A DNA stretch of 26,540 nt from a virus, in IMG/VR virus record IMGVR_UViG_3300035698_014748, positions 1-26,540 of that record. One strand, 5' to 3'. Shown here piece after piece: positions 13,837 to 22,052 of this stretch. A program made the position numbers and the translations under genes. A model generated the notes under the pieces. That model did not search any database and was not told where the DNA came from. It saw nothing but the letters and a program-made list of their open reading frames with translations. Positions within the stretch are counted from its first letter, which is position 1; each line of letters opens with the position of its first letter.

Positions 13837-14676
13837 TTAAAATTTTATATATAAAATACCTTTTGGGTTATCTATTCTTAGTTTATTAAATATATTTTTT
13901 AACTCACCTTTAAATCTATTTTCAAACCCATTAGATTTATCAAACCAAATTTTACCATTTTCATCACAATATGCTGTATTATTATTCATAACATCCAAAG
14001 CAAATGCTTTAGCTACTGGACATTCCTTTTCAACATCATCCACTAATGCAGCCATTTTTTCAGCGGCCTCTTTAGGTTTGTTAAAATCGATTGCAATTTT
14101 ATAGTTAGGGTAATCACATATATTAAATATCCTATATTCAGGTAATTTAATTTTAGCTAAATCTTCTTCATGAAGCCAAATATTACCTACCTTAACTCCG
14201 AAGATAACAAACATCTTATCAAGTTGGGTAATACCAACACCCTTTTGGATTTTCTTACCACACCATTCCCCAAATACTTTAATTACTGGAGTTCCAGTTT
14301 GTTCAGGTTCACTATCTAGACTAATTGGTGTAAACCATTTATTAGTCAATTTAGATAGTAATTCACCAAGTGGTGTTGTATGAACAAATGCTGCAAAACC
14401 AGCGTTATCATTGGTTGGTGTTATAATACTAGTTCTAGATTGAGCGTGGAATTCATATTCACCCTCTTCATCAGGAGTAAATACAATACCAGCATTAGTA
14501 CCATGAAGTTTCACCGTACCACGATAATTTAACGTTGGTAATTCTTTTTTCTCATCATGCATAGGTTGGTCATCTTCATCTTGACCGATGTATGTCGCTC
14601 TGAAAGTTACTTGATGAATTGCGTTCCTGAATTGTTCGATATCTGGAAAACGATAAAAATTTTTATCTTTACTCAT
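13837..14676 (-). CDS. RNA ligase, N-terminal half with nucleotidyl lysine, 279 aa
   Basis: Motif I is KLHGTN (K57, the lysine that becomes adenylylated), followed by HAQSRT (motif Ia), FGEWCGK (motif III, 135-141) and KMFVIFGVKV (motif IIIa, 154-163). Homology runs to VEKECPVAKAF (215-225), where intact enzymes continue with a short turn and motif IV EGIVW. Here residues 226-279 (ALDVMNNNTAYCDENGKIWF...) are an unrelated tail, then TAA and the GIY-YIG gene. Motifs IV-V are in the gene at 12406-12891. The upstream HNH gene overlaps the ATG by 8 nt. Confidence 0.88.
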   Translation of the reverse strand: MSKDKNFYRFPDIEQFRNAIHQVTFRATYIGQDEDDQPMHDEKKELPTLNYRGTVKLHGTNAGIVFTPDEEGEYEFHAQSRTSIITPTNDNAGFAAFVHTTPLGELLSKLTNKWFTPISLDSEPEQTGTPVIKVFGEWCGKKIQKGVGITQLDKMFVIFGVKVGNIWLHEEDLAKIKLPEYRIFNICDYPNYKIAIDFNKPKEAAEKMAALVDDVEKECPVAKAFALDVMNNNTAYCDENGKIWFDKSNGFENRFKGELKNIFNKLRIDNPKGILYIKF

Positions 14677-15373
14677 AATTATATTTATTTAAATTACCTT
14701 CATAAATAACACCATTAATCTCTCTAGTGGTTGCCCATAAAGGTTGTAAGTTACTTAATGCGTTTACAACTGCTGGTGATGTATCAGATGAAAAGCTACT
14801 TATTGGTATCTTATGGTCCACATGCCATTCACCATGATTATCCCAAGACATACCTTCGGTAAAAAGTTTTTCTAAATGTTCTTTTAATTCTAAAGCAGAA
14901 TAACCAAGTACATCTATTGTTTTACCTTCTTTAGGTTTACCTAACCTTTTTAAATGACTTTTTAAAATACTTCGCCAAGTTACTATATGTTTATTATTTT
15001 TATTCCAAGCTCGATTTTTAGCTAAAACACTTTCCCTATTTTTTAAAAAATAATCTCTACTATACTCCTTAACTTTATCTTTGTTATTATCACGATATTC
15101 TTTTTTAATTTTTTTAACTTTATCTTTGTTATTATCACGATATTCTTTCATTTTAATTAAACATTCATTCCGATTACCATAATAATATTTTAAAGCTTTT
15201 TCTTTAAGTATATCACCTTTACAGTTTCTTTTATTTTTACTTCTATATGTAGCTTGTTTAATTTTAATACAAACAATACAATTACTGTTTAAACCATCTT
15301 TACAACTATTAGCTTTATAATAATCAACCAATGGTTTAAGTTCACCACAATTTTTACATTTTTTTAATTCCAT
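14669..15373 (-). CDS. HNH endonuclease with zinc-ribbon start, 234 aa
   Basis: The N-terminus has a zinc ribbon (CKNCGELKP ... CIVC, residues 6-35). Then comes a Lys/Asn/Arg-rich repeat arm, including two near-identical EYRDNNKDKVK units encoded by a 33-bp direct repeat. The C-terminus has the HNH core EWHVDHKIPISSF followed by NALSNLQPLWATT. This is the common free-standing phage HNH layout. It lies immediately upstream of the RNA ligase N-half and overlaps its start, so it is intergenic rather than inside a gene. Confidence 0.9.
   Translation of the reverse strand: MELKKCKNCGELKPLVDYYKANSCKDGLNSNCIVCIKIKQATYRSKNKRNCKGDILKEKALKYYYGNRNECLIKMKEYRDNNKDKVKKIKKEYRDNNKDKVKEYSRDYFLKNRESVLAKNRAWNKNNKHIVTWRSILKSHLKRLGKPKEGKTIDVLGYSALELKEHLEKLFTEGMSWDNHGEWHVDHKIPISSFSSDTSPAVVNALSNLQPLWATTREINGVIYEGNLNKYNYE
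15071..15148. repeat. Direct repeat of 33 bp, 45-bp period, inside the HNH gene
   Basis: Two identical 33-bp copies begin at 15071 and 15116. They encode EYRDNNKDKVK twice in the linker arm of the HNH protein. The period is 15 codons, so gain or loss of a unit keeps the frame. Confidence 0.85.
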
Positions 15374-15421
15374 AATATATTTTAATATAAATATAACGGA
15401 ATTTAATAAAATTAAGGGAAT

Positions 15422-15652
15422 TTATACATTTTTTGTTCCATCGTATTTTATTTTAGTTAACCATTCTCTTTTTCTAACAATTGTTTTACTAGTGTTATCG
15501 TAATCATGATAAGAAGTGAACTTCTCACCATCCCACACACCAGTTATTTCGAGGTTCACTTTTTTTGTACCATGTTTACCACCCCTAATTGCAGTCGTAA
15601 AACAGGCATCATCACCCGGCTCTAAGTAGCCACCTATTTTAACGTAATCCAT
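15422..15652 (-). CDS. Small hypothetical protein, 76 aa
   Basis: Starts MDYVKIGGYLEPGDDACFTT; mixed charge, mostly beta-like, with a basic C-terminus (KTIVRKREWLTKIKYDGTKN). No family recognised. It has its own promoter (15683-15714) with a leader of about 25 nt. About 50 nt of AT-rich sequence separate its stop from the HNH start. Confidence 0.65.
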   Translation of the reverse strand: MDYVKIGGYLEPGDDACFTTAIRGGKHGTKKVNLEITGVWDGEKFTSYHDYDNTSKTIVRKREWLTKIKYDGTKNV

Positions 15653-15682
15653 ATCTTCTTTAACAGTTTAACTTTCATTATA

Positions 15683-15714
15683 CAAAAATAGGGATAATTT
15701 AGCATATATGCCAA
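15683..15714 (-). promoter_or_regulatory. Promoter for 15422-15652
   Basis: Minus strand TTG (15712-15714), 21 nt, TATTTTTG (15683-15690). The spacer holds the palindrome GCATATATGC. The element overlaps the terminator-like hairpin at 15684-15733. Confidence 0.68.
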
Positions 15715-15733
15715 GTTCACCCCTATCTTTTTT
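15684..15733 (-). terminator. Terminator-like hairpin
   Basis: Minus strand GATAGGG (upstream arm) can pair with CCCTAT and is followed by a run of T; the arms are about 28 nt apart with an inner palindrome. It lies just after the stop of 15748-16182. Weaker than the other two terminators. Confidence 0.45.
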
Positions 15734-15747
15734 GTGTATTTGTGTAA

Positions 15748-16182
15748 TTAATCTTCTTTCAAGAAGTCTTCGATTGCTTGAAGTTCAAGCTCACGCTTCA
15801 TTTCAGGACTTACTAGAGTATCAAGTTTACTCTCCAATTCAGCTAATTTTCTTTTCTTAGCACCAACTTGGATTTTTTCTTTTCTAGTTATAAGGTCAAT
15901 CTTCCATTGTTCAATAGTGAAACCACCCCATTTGAAATCGCTGTCAACACCTAATTCCGTTGCCGCTTCTTCATAAACTTTACCAGTTGATAGAAGAGTC
16001 GCTAGGACTTCAACTAATTTCTCAACCGTTGGTATAGTGTGTAAATTTACTTGTCTACCATCAGGTGTCTCGAAATTACAGTTAGTAATCCATGTAGGAT
16101 TTTTTAGTTTTTCTATTTCAGCTTTTTTCGCTTGTACTATTGCGAATAACTGTTTGATTTTATCATCTGCTTTATTAGCCAT
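15748..16182 (-). CDS. Hypothetical coiled-coil protein, 144 aa
   Basis: Begins MANKADDKIKQLFAIVQAKK, a helix with heptad spacing, then a small beta segment (TWITNCNFETPDGRQVNLHT) and a second helical region with heptads (KKRKLAELESKLDTLVSPEM) ending in an acidic helix. Proteins with this pattern occur in large phages, but no function is known to me. 25 nt separate it from the larger unknown gene upstream; it is probably in the same operon. Confidence 0.75.
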   Translation of the reverse strand: MANKADDKIKQLFAIVQAKKAEIEKLKNPTWITNCNFETPDGRQVNLHTIPTVEKLVEVLATLLSTGKVYEEAATELGVDSDFKWGGFTIEQWKIDLITRKEKIQVGAKKRKLAELESKLDTLVSPEMKRELELQAIEDFLKED

Positions 16183-16207
16183 TTTCTTCTGTTTTTATTT
16201 TTTGTTA

Positions 16208-17296
16208 TTAATATGTGTTATAATTTACTTTACTACCACTTTCTAATACGACCATTAAATCAGTGAAATCTAATTCGTTTAACTCATCTAAAGAGTAGAT
16301 TTTTTCATTACGCCCATACGTGTATGGTAATGATGTACATTCAATAGTATCACCTTTCATATTGATTGTATTTTCTTTTTGAATGTAATAACCTAAATGA
16401 GTTCTTTTGTACTCACCACCAGACCAATCAGTATCATAATCTTCATTTACATTACATTGAGTATATGTACCATCAGCCTCTTTAAGGTAGAAATAATTTC
16501 TCCAACCGCATTTCTTAACTTTTTTATGAGTTATAGTAAATGGTTTATGGTCTAAACCAATAATTTTAGTACCATATTTACTATCATTGTATTGTTCAAC
16601 CATATCAGAGAAGTTCTCAGCTGGTGTGTCAGTTAAACGTAATGCTAACTTAGTGAAACCTTTTTCATATTCAAATAGATTAGTTTCAGTGTTATAGAAT
16701 ACATGGCATTTGAATATGAAAAAGGTTTCATAATAATCTTTCTCATACCAAGTGAAACGACCTAAATACATAAGGTTTCTTTGGTCTTTAGCTTGATAAA
16801 GACAACCCGGTACCATTTCTTTTTTGGTTACCTTTTTGTCTTGTAAGTTACTGAACTCTTTTGAGTTTTTATACTCTTCAGATTCACATGGAAGTAAAGT
16901 TAATTCTTTACCAGCCCAACAATAAACGAATTCACCTTCTAATCCTTTACCTTTGATTGAAGAAGATTCTTGTAGGACAAATAAGAGGTTAGCAACACTA
17001 ATCTCGAATTCAAAACCTCTTGGGTCATAAACTCTGATATACTCATTACGAGCATTCCACCCATAACTTTGTCTTTGTCCACCAACACCTTTGTTTAATA
17101 CAAAACCTTCTGTTGGTTCATTAACAAAGTCACTTGCTTCGATTTTCTTATCACGCCATCCTTGCCATGATGTTTCTTTTCTTAAAACGCCTTTCTTATC
17201 TGTATAGATAACATAAGCTAAATTTCCAGTGTAGGTGTCACTTCTTTTTTGATAACCTACTTTAATTGTGTCTGGAATAAATGATTGATTTCCCAT
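16208..17296 (-). CDS. Conserved-looking phage hypothetical protein, 362 aa
   Basis: Starts MGNQSFIPDTIKVGYQKRSD; rich in aromatic residues and Gly, with WQGWRDKK, a NEYIRVYDPRGFEFEISVAN segment and repeated beta-strand text. No transmembrane segments, nuclease or ATPase motifs seen. The upstream region 17297-17393 (minus reading) contains the palindrome GTTATATTAATAAC and T-runs but no TTG-N20-TAnnTTTG promoter, so it may use a different promoter class. The pattern resembles unassigned proteins of large Bacteroidota phages; the function is unknown. Confidence 0.75.
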   Translation of the reverse strand: MGNQSFIPDTIKVGYQKRSDTYTGNLAYVIYTDKKGVLRKETSWQGWRDKKIEASDFVNEPTEGFVLNKGVGGQRQSYGWNARNEYIRVYDPRGFEFEISVANLLFVLQESSSIKGKGLEGEFVYCWAGKELTLLPCESEEYKNSKEFSNLQDKKVTKKEMVPGCLYQAKDQRNLMYLGRFTWYEKDYYETFFIFKCHVFYNTETNLFEYEKGFTKLALRLTDTPAENFSDMVEQYNDSKYGTKIIGLDHKPFTITHKKVKKCGWRNYFYLKEADGTYTQCNVNEDYDTDWSGGEYKRTHLGYYIQKENTINMKGDTIECTSLPYTYGRNEKIYSLDELNELDFTDLMVVLESGSKVNYNTY

Positions 17297-17393
17297 AAAT
17301 ACTTGGTTTTTTAATTGTTATTTTATATGTTATTAATATAACAAAAATCTTCAAAAAATAAAGGTTTTCGAGTAAGTTTTTTATCTTTTTTTA

Positions 17394-18302
17394 TTAATGT
17401 TTTAACCTGAATACCACGGTGTTACCAACACCTCTTAATACATCAAAATCAAAACCCATTGAATTGAATTCTATTTTTAAATCACCTAGATATGGAACCT
17501 CAGTAAATTGACCAAAGAAGTTACATAGTGGTTGATGACCTCTGGTAAACATATTGAATATTCGATGTTCCTCACCATCAGGTAAAGTAACTTTCGCATC
17601 AATGTTATCGTTATGTGCAACGAACAAAGATACTATAAATTCACCACCATCACTTAGTAGTTCCTTTATATCTTTTAAGTAACCCATCCTTTGGTTTTTA
17701 CTAAGGTGTTGGAATACGTTACCCGAATAAACTAAGTCTATTTTACCTTTAATATCACTTGGAATTGATTTACCATCACTTTTGAATAACCTAGGGTGTT
17801 CAAAATGTGGGTGTATATCAATAGCCTGATAATTATCACCATTATATTTTTCTGTTATATATTCAGTTATATTCCCAAGTCCCGGCCCTATTTCTAAAAT
17901 CTTAGCATTAGGATTAGTAGTTAAATATAAATCAAGGAATTCTAGTGTCATTACTTTGTGGTTGTGCTCAAGGCTATTTGCATTGATTACTTGATTATCC
18001 ACTGTATCACCAGAGGGTGCTATAGCCAAAGATTTTGATACCTCAACAGCTCTTTTCCAAAAATATGTGTTATCTATATTATCTGGGTGGAATTTTCCCA
18101 CCATTAAATCATCTACACCAATTATACCATCTTCTAATCTAACTAAGTCTTCTGAATCATTATTAATAGCCGAAACAATTGATACTGTTTTATTATCGAA
18201 CTCTATTTCTAATTCATTAATCTTATGTTCATTACAGAAATTAAAGTGTGCTTCAACAGCTTCGTTCCTCTCTAAAAATAAATCAAAATTCCTATTCTCC
18301 AT
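17394..18302 (-). CDS. Class I SAM-dependent methyltransferase, 302 aa
   Basis: Motif I is ILEIGPGLGN (residues 135-144), preceded by a helical N-terminal region (1-130) with no recognised domain. AIDIHPHFEHP fits the acidic motif II loop, and DLVYSGNVFQHLSK the post-strand-4 region. This is the Methyltransf_11/25-type Rossmann fold. No target-recognition motif for DNA (such as NPPY) is present, so the substrate may be a small molecule, sugar or protein. 13 nt separate it from the DNA ligase upstream, suggesting one transcript. Confidence 0.85.
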   Translation of the reverse strand: MENRNFDLFLERNEAVEAHFNFCNEHKINELEIEFDNKTVSIVSAINNDSEDLVRLEDGIIGVDDLMVGKFHPDNIDNTYFWKRAVEVSKSLAIAPSGDTVDNQVINANSLEHNHKVMTLEFLDLYLTTNPNAKILEIGPGLGNITEYITEKYNGDNYQAIDIHPHFEHPRLFKSDGKSIPSDIKGKIDLVYSGNVFQHLSKNQRMGYLKDIKELLSDGGEFIVSLFVAHNDNIDAKVTLPDGEEHRIFNMFTRGHQPLCNFFGQFTEVPYLGDLKIEFNSMGFDFDVLRGVGNTVVFRLKH

Positions 18303-18315
18303 ATTATTTTTTATT

Positions 18316-19716
18316 TTAAATTAATCCTTTTGCTGCTGCTTCGATTGCCTTAACTGATTCCAATGAGTCACAAGTATCTTTATCGTCTCTTAGAATCTTG
18401 AATACTGGGTGAAATAAAGAATACTCACCTTTACCATTCCAAGATAGACCACAACATTTAACTTCTACCATAGTACCAAGCAATTCATCTTGGTTCTCGG
18501 TGATATGTTGCATCATATCCTCTTTCATACCAGTTGGTCTTGTTATTAATAAACCATCAGACGTTTCACAAGTTAATGAAGATACAACGTCAGAGTTTTT
18601 TCCTGTACCCATATTGAAACCAGTAATCTTAAGGTCTAAAGCTATTTCAAGCTTCATTTTAATTTGCCATGTTGGTTTACCATCTTTCCAAGTACCATCA
18701 CTAAGTTTAACTATAGTACCTTCTTCACCACGATTCAACATTTCTTGGAAGTGAGCTAACGCTTCTTCATATGTCTCAACCTTAATAGACTCTACCATTT
18801 TAACCATTGATGGTTTATAAACATCCATCATTGTTTCTAATGTAGTACGTCTTTCATAATAAGGGGTTTTTGATTTGTTGTCGTAGTATTCATCTACTGT
18901 GATAGTATCCCATACAGTATATCTAATTCTAGATAAAGCTTCAGAGAAAGGCATGTGCTTAGATTCGAATTTCTCGATTTTCTTAGCTGTCTCTACTGGT
19001 CCACGTTCTTCACGTTTCTTTGTAATATCAATCATTGAGGCTACAATACCATTTGCTTCGTAACGTGATACACCATCGATGGTTAGTTCACCATTAAGTA
19101 CACAATCACCGAAACCTTTAAGTTCTTCAACAAATGTACAATTATCTAATATGGTTGGTTCACCTTGACGTGATTCCATTTCAACTTCACCACCACGGAT
19201 AATAGCATTACAGTATCTACCGTCCATTTTAACGTCACTGAAGGCATAACCACCCTTCTCGAATATCTTCTTAACCAATTTGATTTCAAACGGTTTAGCA
19301 CCCATGTAAGGGGTCTTCTCGATGAGTTTAGGGAATATCTTATTGATGTTCCTAGTTCCCATACCAATTTTACAATCTTTTTCAATGATACGTTCTATAA
19401 TGTAAGCATCATCTTTTGATAACCTAGATAATAAACTTTTAACGAAGCTAATAGCTTTATGACCTGTTAATAATCTATTATAAATCCTATCTAAGTTACC
19501 GATAGCATCTGATAATGATATTTCTCTACCACTAAGACTTTCCTTTAAAGTTCCATATTCTGGAATTTGTTTCATATAAAATTTAACTCGTTTTGAGTTG
19601 GCAAAATAAAGTACTCTTTCTAGTAATTTATTATCCTTGTATTTACCAAGGATTTCCATTTTCTTTAATGTTGAGTTAGTTGATGATATTTCATCGAAAA
19701 TATTTTTTATTGTCAT
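18316..19716 (-). CDS. ATP-dependent DNA ligase, T4 gp30-like, 466 aa
   Basis: N-terminal helical DNA-binding-type domain (1-140), then the nucleotidyltransferase core: motif I DVKMDGRY (catalytic K163), SRQGEP, VLNGELTIDG (motif III), YTVWDTIT (IIIa), GEEGTIVKL (IV) and WQIKMKLE (V). The C-terminal OB domain has LDLKITGF, VEVKCCGLSW and FHPVFKILRD. Length and order match T4-type DNA ligase, which seals nicks during phage replication. It appears intact, unlike the two RNA ligases. A promoter lies inside the end of the truncated rlmN-like gene upstream. Confidence 0.95.
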   Translation of the reverse strand: MTIKNIFDEISSTNSTLKKMEILGKYKDNKLLERVLYFANSKRVKFYMKQIPEYGTLKESLSGREISLSDAIGNLDRIYNRLLTGHKAISFVKSLLSRLSKDDAYIIERIIEKDCKIGMGTRNINKIFPKLIEKTPYMGAKPFEIKLVKKIFEKGGYAFSDVKMDGRYCNAIIRGGEVEMESRQGEPTILDNCTFVEELKGFGDCVLNGELTIDGVSRYEANGIVASMIDITKKREERGPVETAKKIEKFESKHMPFSEALSRIRYTVWDTITVDEYYDNKSKTPYYERRTTLETMMDVYKPSMVKMVESIKVETYEEALAHFQEMLNRGEEGTIVKLSDGTWKDGKPTWQIKMKLEIALDLKITGFNMGTGKNSDVVSSLTCETSDGLLITRPTGMKEDMMQHITENQDELLGTMVEVKCCGLSWNGKGEYSLFHPVFKILRDDKDTCDSLESVKAIEAAAKGLI

Positions 19717-19720
19717 AATA

Positions 19721-20209
19721 CTATAAATTAGATTTATACAAAAATAATAATAATAAATGGATTAAACAAGTAATTGCTTCAGGTTTATTAATTCCAACTG
19801 TAGATATTAATAACTGAGCATTAGAGTATACCGCATTTAACATCTTAATTGCCTTTTCAACTTCCTCGAAGTTTAGTAATGGTTCACCCATTGACATGAA
19901 CATGATTTGTAGTTTAGCGCATCTAGTATTTAATGAACCAATTTCATCACCTTCAATACCATCAATAATATGGGTTACTTGAGATACTATCTCTTGAGCT
20001 GTAAGGTTTCTGACAAATCTATTACCAGTTCCACAAAAGGTACATCCAACTGGACAACCACTCTGCACTGAACAACAGATAACTGTTCGTTCCTCGAAGG
20101 AACCATATTTGTATAGAACAGCCTCAGTGATAGCATTCTCAAATTCATATACATATTTCCACACATTACCTTCTGAACTGGGGAAAACTTTTACATTATC
20201 AGCTATCAT
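19721..20209 (-). pseudogene. 3'-truncated RlmN-like radical SAM gene, 162 aa
   Basis: Contains the RlmN/Cfr-type cluster CPVGCTFC (Cys-x3-Cys-x2-Cys) in CSVQSGCPVGCTFCGTG, then RNLTAQEIVSQV, MFMSMGEPLLNFEEVEKAI and LLISTVGI, all characteristic of RlmN, which methylates C2 of A2503 in 23S rRNA and A37 in tRNAs. RlmN is normally about 350 residues; here homology stops near residue 140, and the last codons (LIHLLLLFLYKSNL) are AT-rich junk overlapping the DNA ligase promoter. The region holding the catalytic C-terminal Cys is absent. Likely inactive, although it retains a perfect promoter. Confidence 0.8.
19739..19769 (-). promoter_or_regulatory. Promoter for DNA ligase
   Basis: Minus strand TTG (19767-19769), 20 nt, TATTTTTG (19739-19746), leader of about 20 nt to the ATG at 19716. 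It lies inside the last codons of the truncated rlmN-like gene. Confidence 0.75.
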
Positions 20210-20234
20210 ATTATCTTTATTAAGTTTGAAGTTA

Positions 20235-20265
20235 CAAATATACGAATTTAAATCCAGATAAACAA
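20235..20265 (-). promoter_or_regulatory. Promoter for rlmN-like gene
   Basis: Minus strand TTG (20263-20265), 20 nt, TATATTTG (20235-20242), leader of about 22 nt. It is divergent from the plus-strand pair starting at 20296, whose own upstream has ATATTTATA at 20276-20284 as the only candidate signal. Confidence 0.8.
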
Positions 20266-20295
20266 ATTTTTTTAGATATTTATAAAGAAAAGACT

Positions 20296-20577
20296 ATGAA
20301 AAGATTTTTTAATTGGATATTGAAATATAAATATAAAATAGCTACAGCTGTTGGCCTTGCAGTTTTATTAAATTTCTTAGGAGATAAATTCAATATTGAT
20401 TTATTTACTGGGATAACAGCAGTTATTGTTAACGCTTTAATATTATTCATATATATTATCTCATGGGTTGGTATCAAAAACACTTGGGTAAGGGATGATG
20501 ATAAGCTAAATGCTATTATATTTAGTGCTTTTAATGTTGGTGCTACAATATTAACAATCTACTTATTATTTAGATAA
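20296..20577 (+). CDS. Small membrane protein, 93 aa
   Basis: A basic start (MKRFFNWILKYKYK) followed by three hydrophobic stretches: IATAVGLAVLLNFLG, FTGITAVIVNALILFIYIIS and AIIFSAFNVGATILTIYLLF. Predicted to span the inner membrane. No family recognised. Its TAA shares a base with the ATG of the next gene (TAATG), so both are co-translated. This pair forms a plus-strand island in a minus-strand region. Confidence 0.75.
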   Translation: MKRFFNWILKYKYKIATAVGLAVLLNFLGDKFNIDLFTGITAVIVNALILFIYIISWVGIKNTWVRDDDKLNAIIFSAFNVGATILTIYLLFR

Positions 20578-21032
20578 TGACTTTAACTACAATATTAATA
20601 TTAGCCGGAATTGGAGTATTACTTAGCATATTAGCTGGTGTAGCTAATTCTATTATGGATACACTTAATTTCAAGTATACTGAATCTAAATTCAGTAAGA
20701 TACCTGAAACATCTAAATGGTACTGGTGGTTAAATACACCGGGTGTTACTTGGAGAAATAAATATAAGAATAGAGACCCAGAACAAGGACCAGCTTTTAT
20801 AGGTTCAACAACTATCTTTGTTTGGGTTACTGATGCTTGGCATTTCTGTCAAATGGTTATGTTAAGTTCTTTCCAGATGATGATTGCTTTATCAATAACA
20901 ACCTTATATAATGTGGTATTTCCAGTACCAATGTGGGAATTTATATTAATGATATTAGCTTTCTTTGGAATCTTTAAATTTGCATTCTCAGGGACATTTG
21001 AAGCCTTTTGGAGTACTATTTGGAAGAAGTGA
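20577..21032 (+). CDS. Membrane protein, 151 aa
   Basis: An N-terminal transmembrane helix (TTILILAGIGVLLSILAGVA), then a hydrophilic, aromatic-rich region (KWYWWLNTPGVTWRNKYKNR; PAFIGSTTIFVWVTDAWHFC) and two more hydrophobic helices. The W..NKYKN...PAF..ST..FV..TDAWHF pattern resembles an uncharacterised Bacteroidota membrane family, suggesting acquisition from the host (inference). It faces the minus-strand gene at 21033-21299 tail to tail with no space for a terminator. Confidence 0.75.
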   Translation: MTLTTILILAGIGVLLSILAGVANSIMDTLNFKYTESKFSKIPETSKWYWWLNTPGVTWRNKYKNRDPEQGPAFIGSTTIFVWVTDAWHFCQMVMLSSFQMMIALSITTLYNVVFPVPMWEFILMILAFFGIFKFAFSGTFEAFWSTIWKK

Positions 21033-21299
21033 TTACTTAGTCGTTATAATACCAATATAAGTACCGATAGCACCAGCTATCAAGAATGCCATTACTGGTT
21101 GCCATTGTAAATTAATCATAGCCGTTACACCTAATGATATAGTAACCAGCCAAGTTATACCAACACCCCAACCACTTAGAATAGCTTTTTTCCAATCCTT
21201 ATCAGCAGTGTGAATCATATTTAGTGTTCTAAAGTAAATGAAGAATATCTGTGTTACAAATATAATACCACTAATCATCCACACATTAAGTTCAATCAT
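21033..21299 (-). CDS. Small membrane protein, 88 aa
   Basis: The start is the ATG giving MIELNVWMISG, which overlaps the upstream TAA (TAATG); a GTG two codons earlier is in frame but less likely. Three hydrophobic segments: WMISGIIFVTQIFFIYF, GVGITWLVTISLGVTAMI and VMAFLIAGAIGTYIGIIT. A TADKDWKKA loop lies between the first two. No family recognised. Confidence 0.7.
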   Translation of the reverse strand: MIELNVWMISGIIFVTQIFFIYFRTLNMIHTADKDWKKAILSGWGVGITWLVTISLGVTAMINLQWQPVMAFLIAGAIGTYIGIITTK

Positions 21300-22002
21300 T
21301 ACCACTCACTCCTTCCTTCACTATCTTTATATACTATTCTATCTTCAAAGACCCATATGAAAATAGCTTGATTACCTTCATTTTCCTCATCTGTTATTAT
21401 TTTCTTATCATCACCACCCACCGTTAATTGATGAAATATTAAATTTCTATTATAATCACATTCTTTTCTATGGTCAAACTTTAGGTGCTTCCCAGTAACT
21501 TCATTAAACATGAAACAAACTTCATAAACTGGTAGACAAAAAATGTTATTAAGACGCATAGCGGTAGGGCTAGATAAATCTTGATAACACGGGAATTTAG
21601 TTCTCTTTTTATTTATAAATTTTTCAATCGGGTGATAACTATCCATCACTCGTTGGCTGTGATGCATATGTAAATCCATACTATTGGTAACATCTATTAC
21701 AGTGAACATATCATCAAATTCAACATCCGATTTTAACCTTTCTATTTCACCATGTAAATCATCAATAACATTATCTATATACTTTTCTATTTTTTTCTTT
21801 CTAAACCTCTTAGCTGTGATATGAAACCACTTATATTCATAAGGTTCCTTATCCAATCTATCACCATTCGTTGTGTATCAGATATATATTGGGTCTTTGT
21901 TTCCCTATTAATACGTCTTAATGTAGTCCAAACACAATCATATCCGTGATGTTCAGAATACCACTCATTTTTAAATAATAAATGTTTACCAAGTAATTCC
22001 AT
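21299..22002 (-). pseudogene. Hypothetical gene with a probable frameshift, about 234 aa when joined
   Basis: The 5' part (from ATG 22002) reads MELLGKHLLFKNEWYSEHHG and YDCVWTTLRRINRETKTQYI. The 3' part, in another frame, has only a TTG start at 21856 but stays open back to a TGA at 21878-21880 and reads TTNGDRLDKEPYEYKWFHIT, then HGEIERLKSD and a beta-rich end. Joining the frames near 21856-21880 by one base gives a continuous protein, more likely than two genes overlapping by 70 nt. The middle has His-rich DLHMHHSQRVMD. Function unknown. Confidence 0.6.
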
Positions 22003-22015
22003 ATTTTTTTATTAA

Positions 22016-22047
22016 GCGGAATGTACCCCCGTAGGTATACATTCCGC
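22016..22047 (-). terminator. 10-bp hairpin after the RNA ligase C-piece
   Basis: Perfect stem GCGGAATGTA/TACATTCCGC with a 12-nt C/G-containing loop, 5 nt after the ligase stop. The following minus-strand bases are A-rich rather than T-rich, so it may be an mRNA-stabilising hairpin or a weak terminator. Confidence 0.55.
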
Positions 22048-22052
22048 GTAGT

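Noticed and set aside
12799-14001. Group I intron containing the GIY-YIG gene in the RNA ligase
   Set aside because: Possible in size, but no conserved intron core could be recognised by eye, and both halves have their own start and stop with protein-like extensions; a free-standing insertion fits better. RT-PCR would decide.
17297-17393. Promoter in front of the 362-residue unknown gene
   Set aside because: The stretch has GATTTTTG and a short palindrome but no TAnnTTTG with a correctly spaced TTG, so no promoter is called.
19146-19385. Minus-strand ORF of 79 codons inside the DNA ligase
   Set aside because: Lies wholly in another frame of the well-supported DNA ligase gene.
21299-21856. 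Independent gene starting at TTG 21856
   Set aside because: The start is TTG, lies 70 nt inside another ORF, and the frame is open further upstream with plausible sequence; a frameshifted single gene is more likely.
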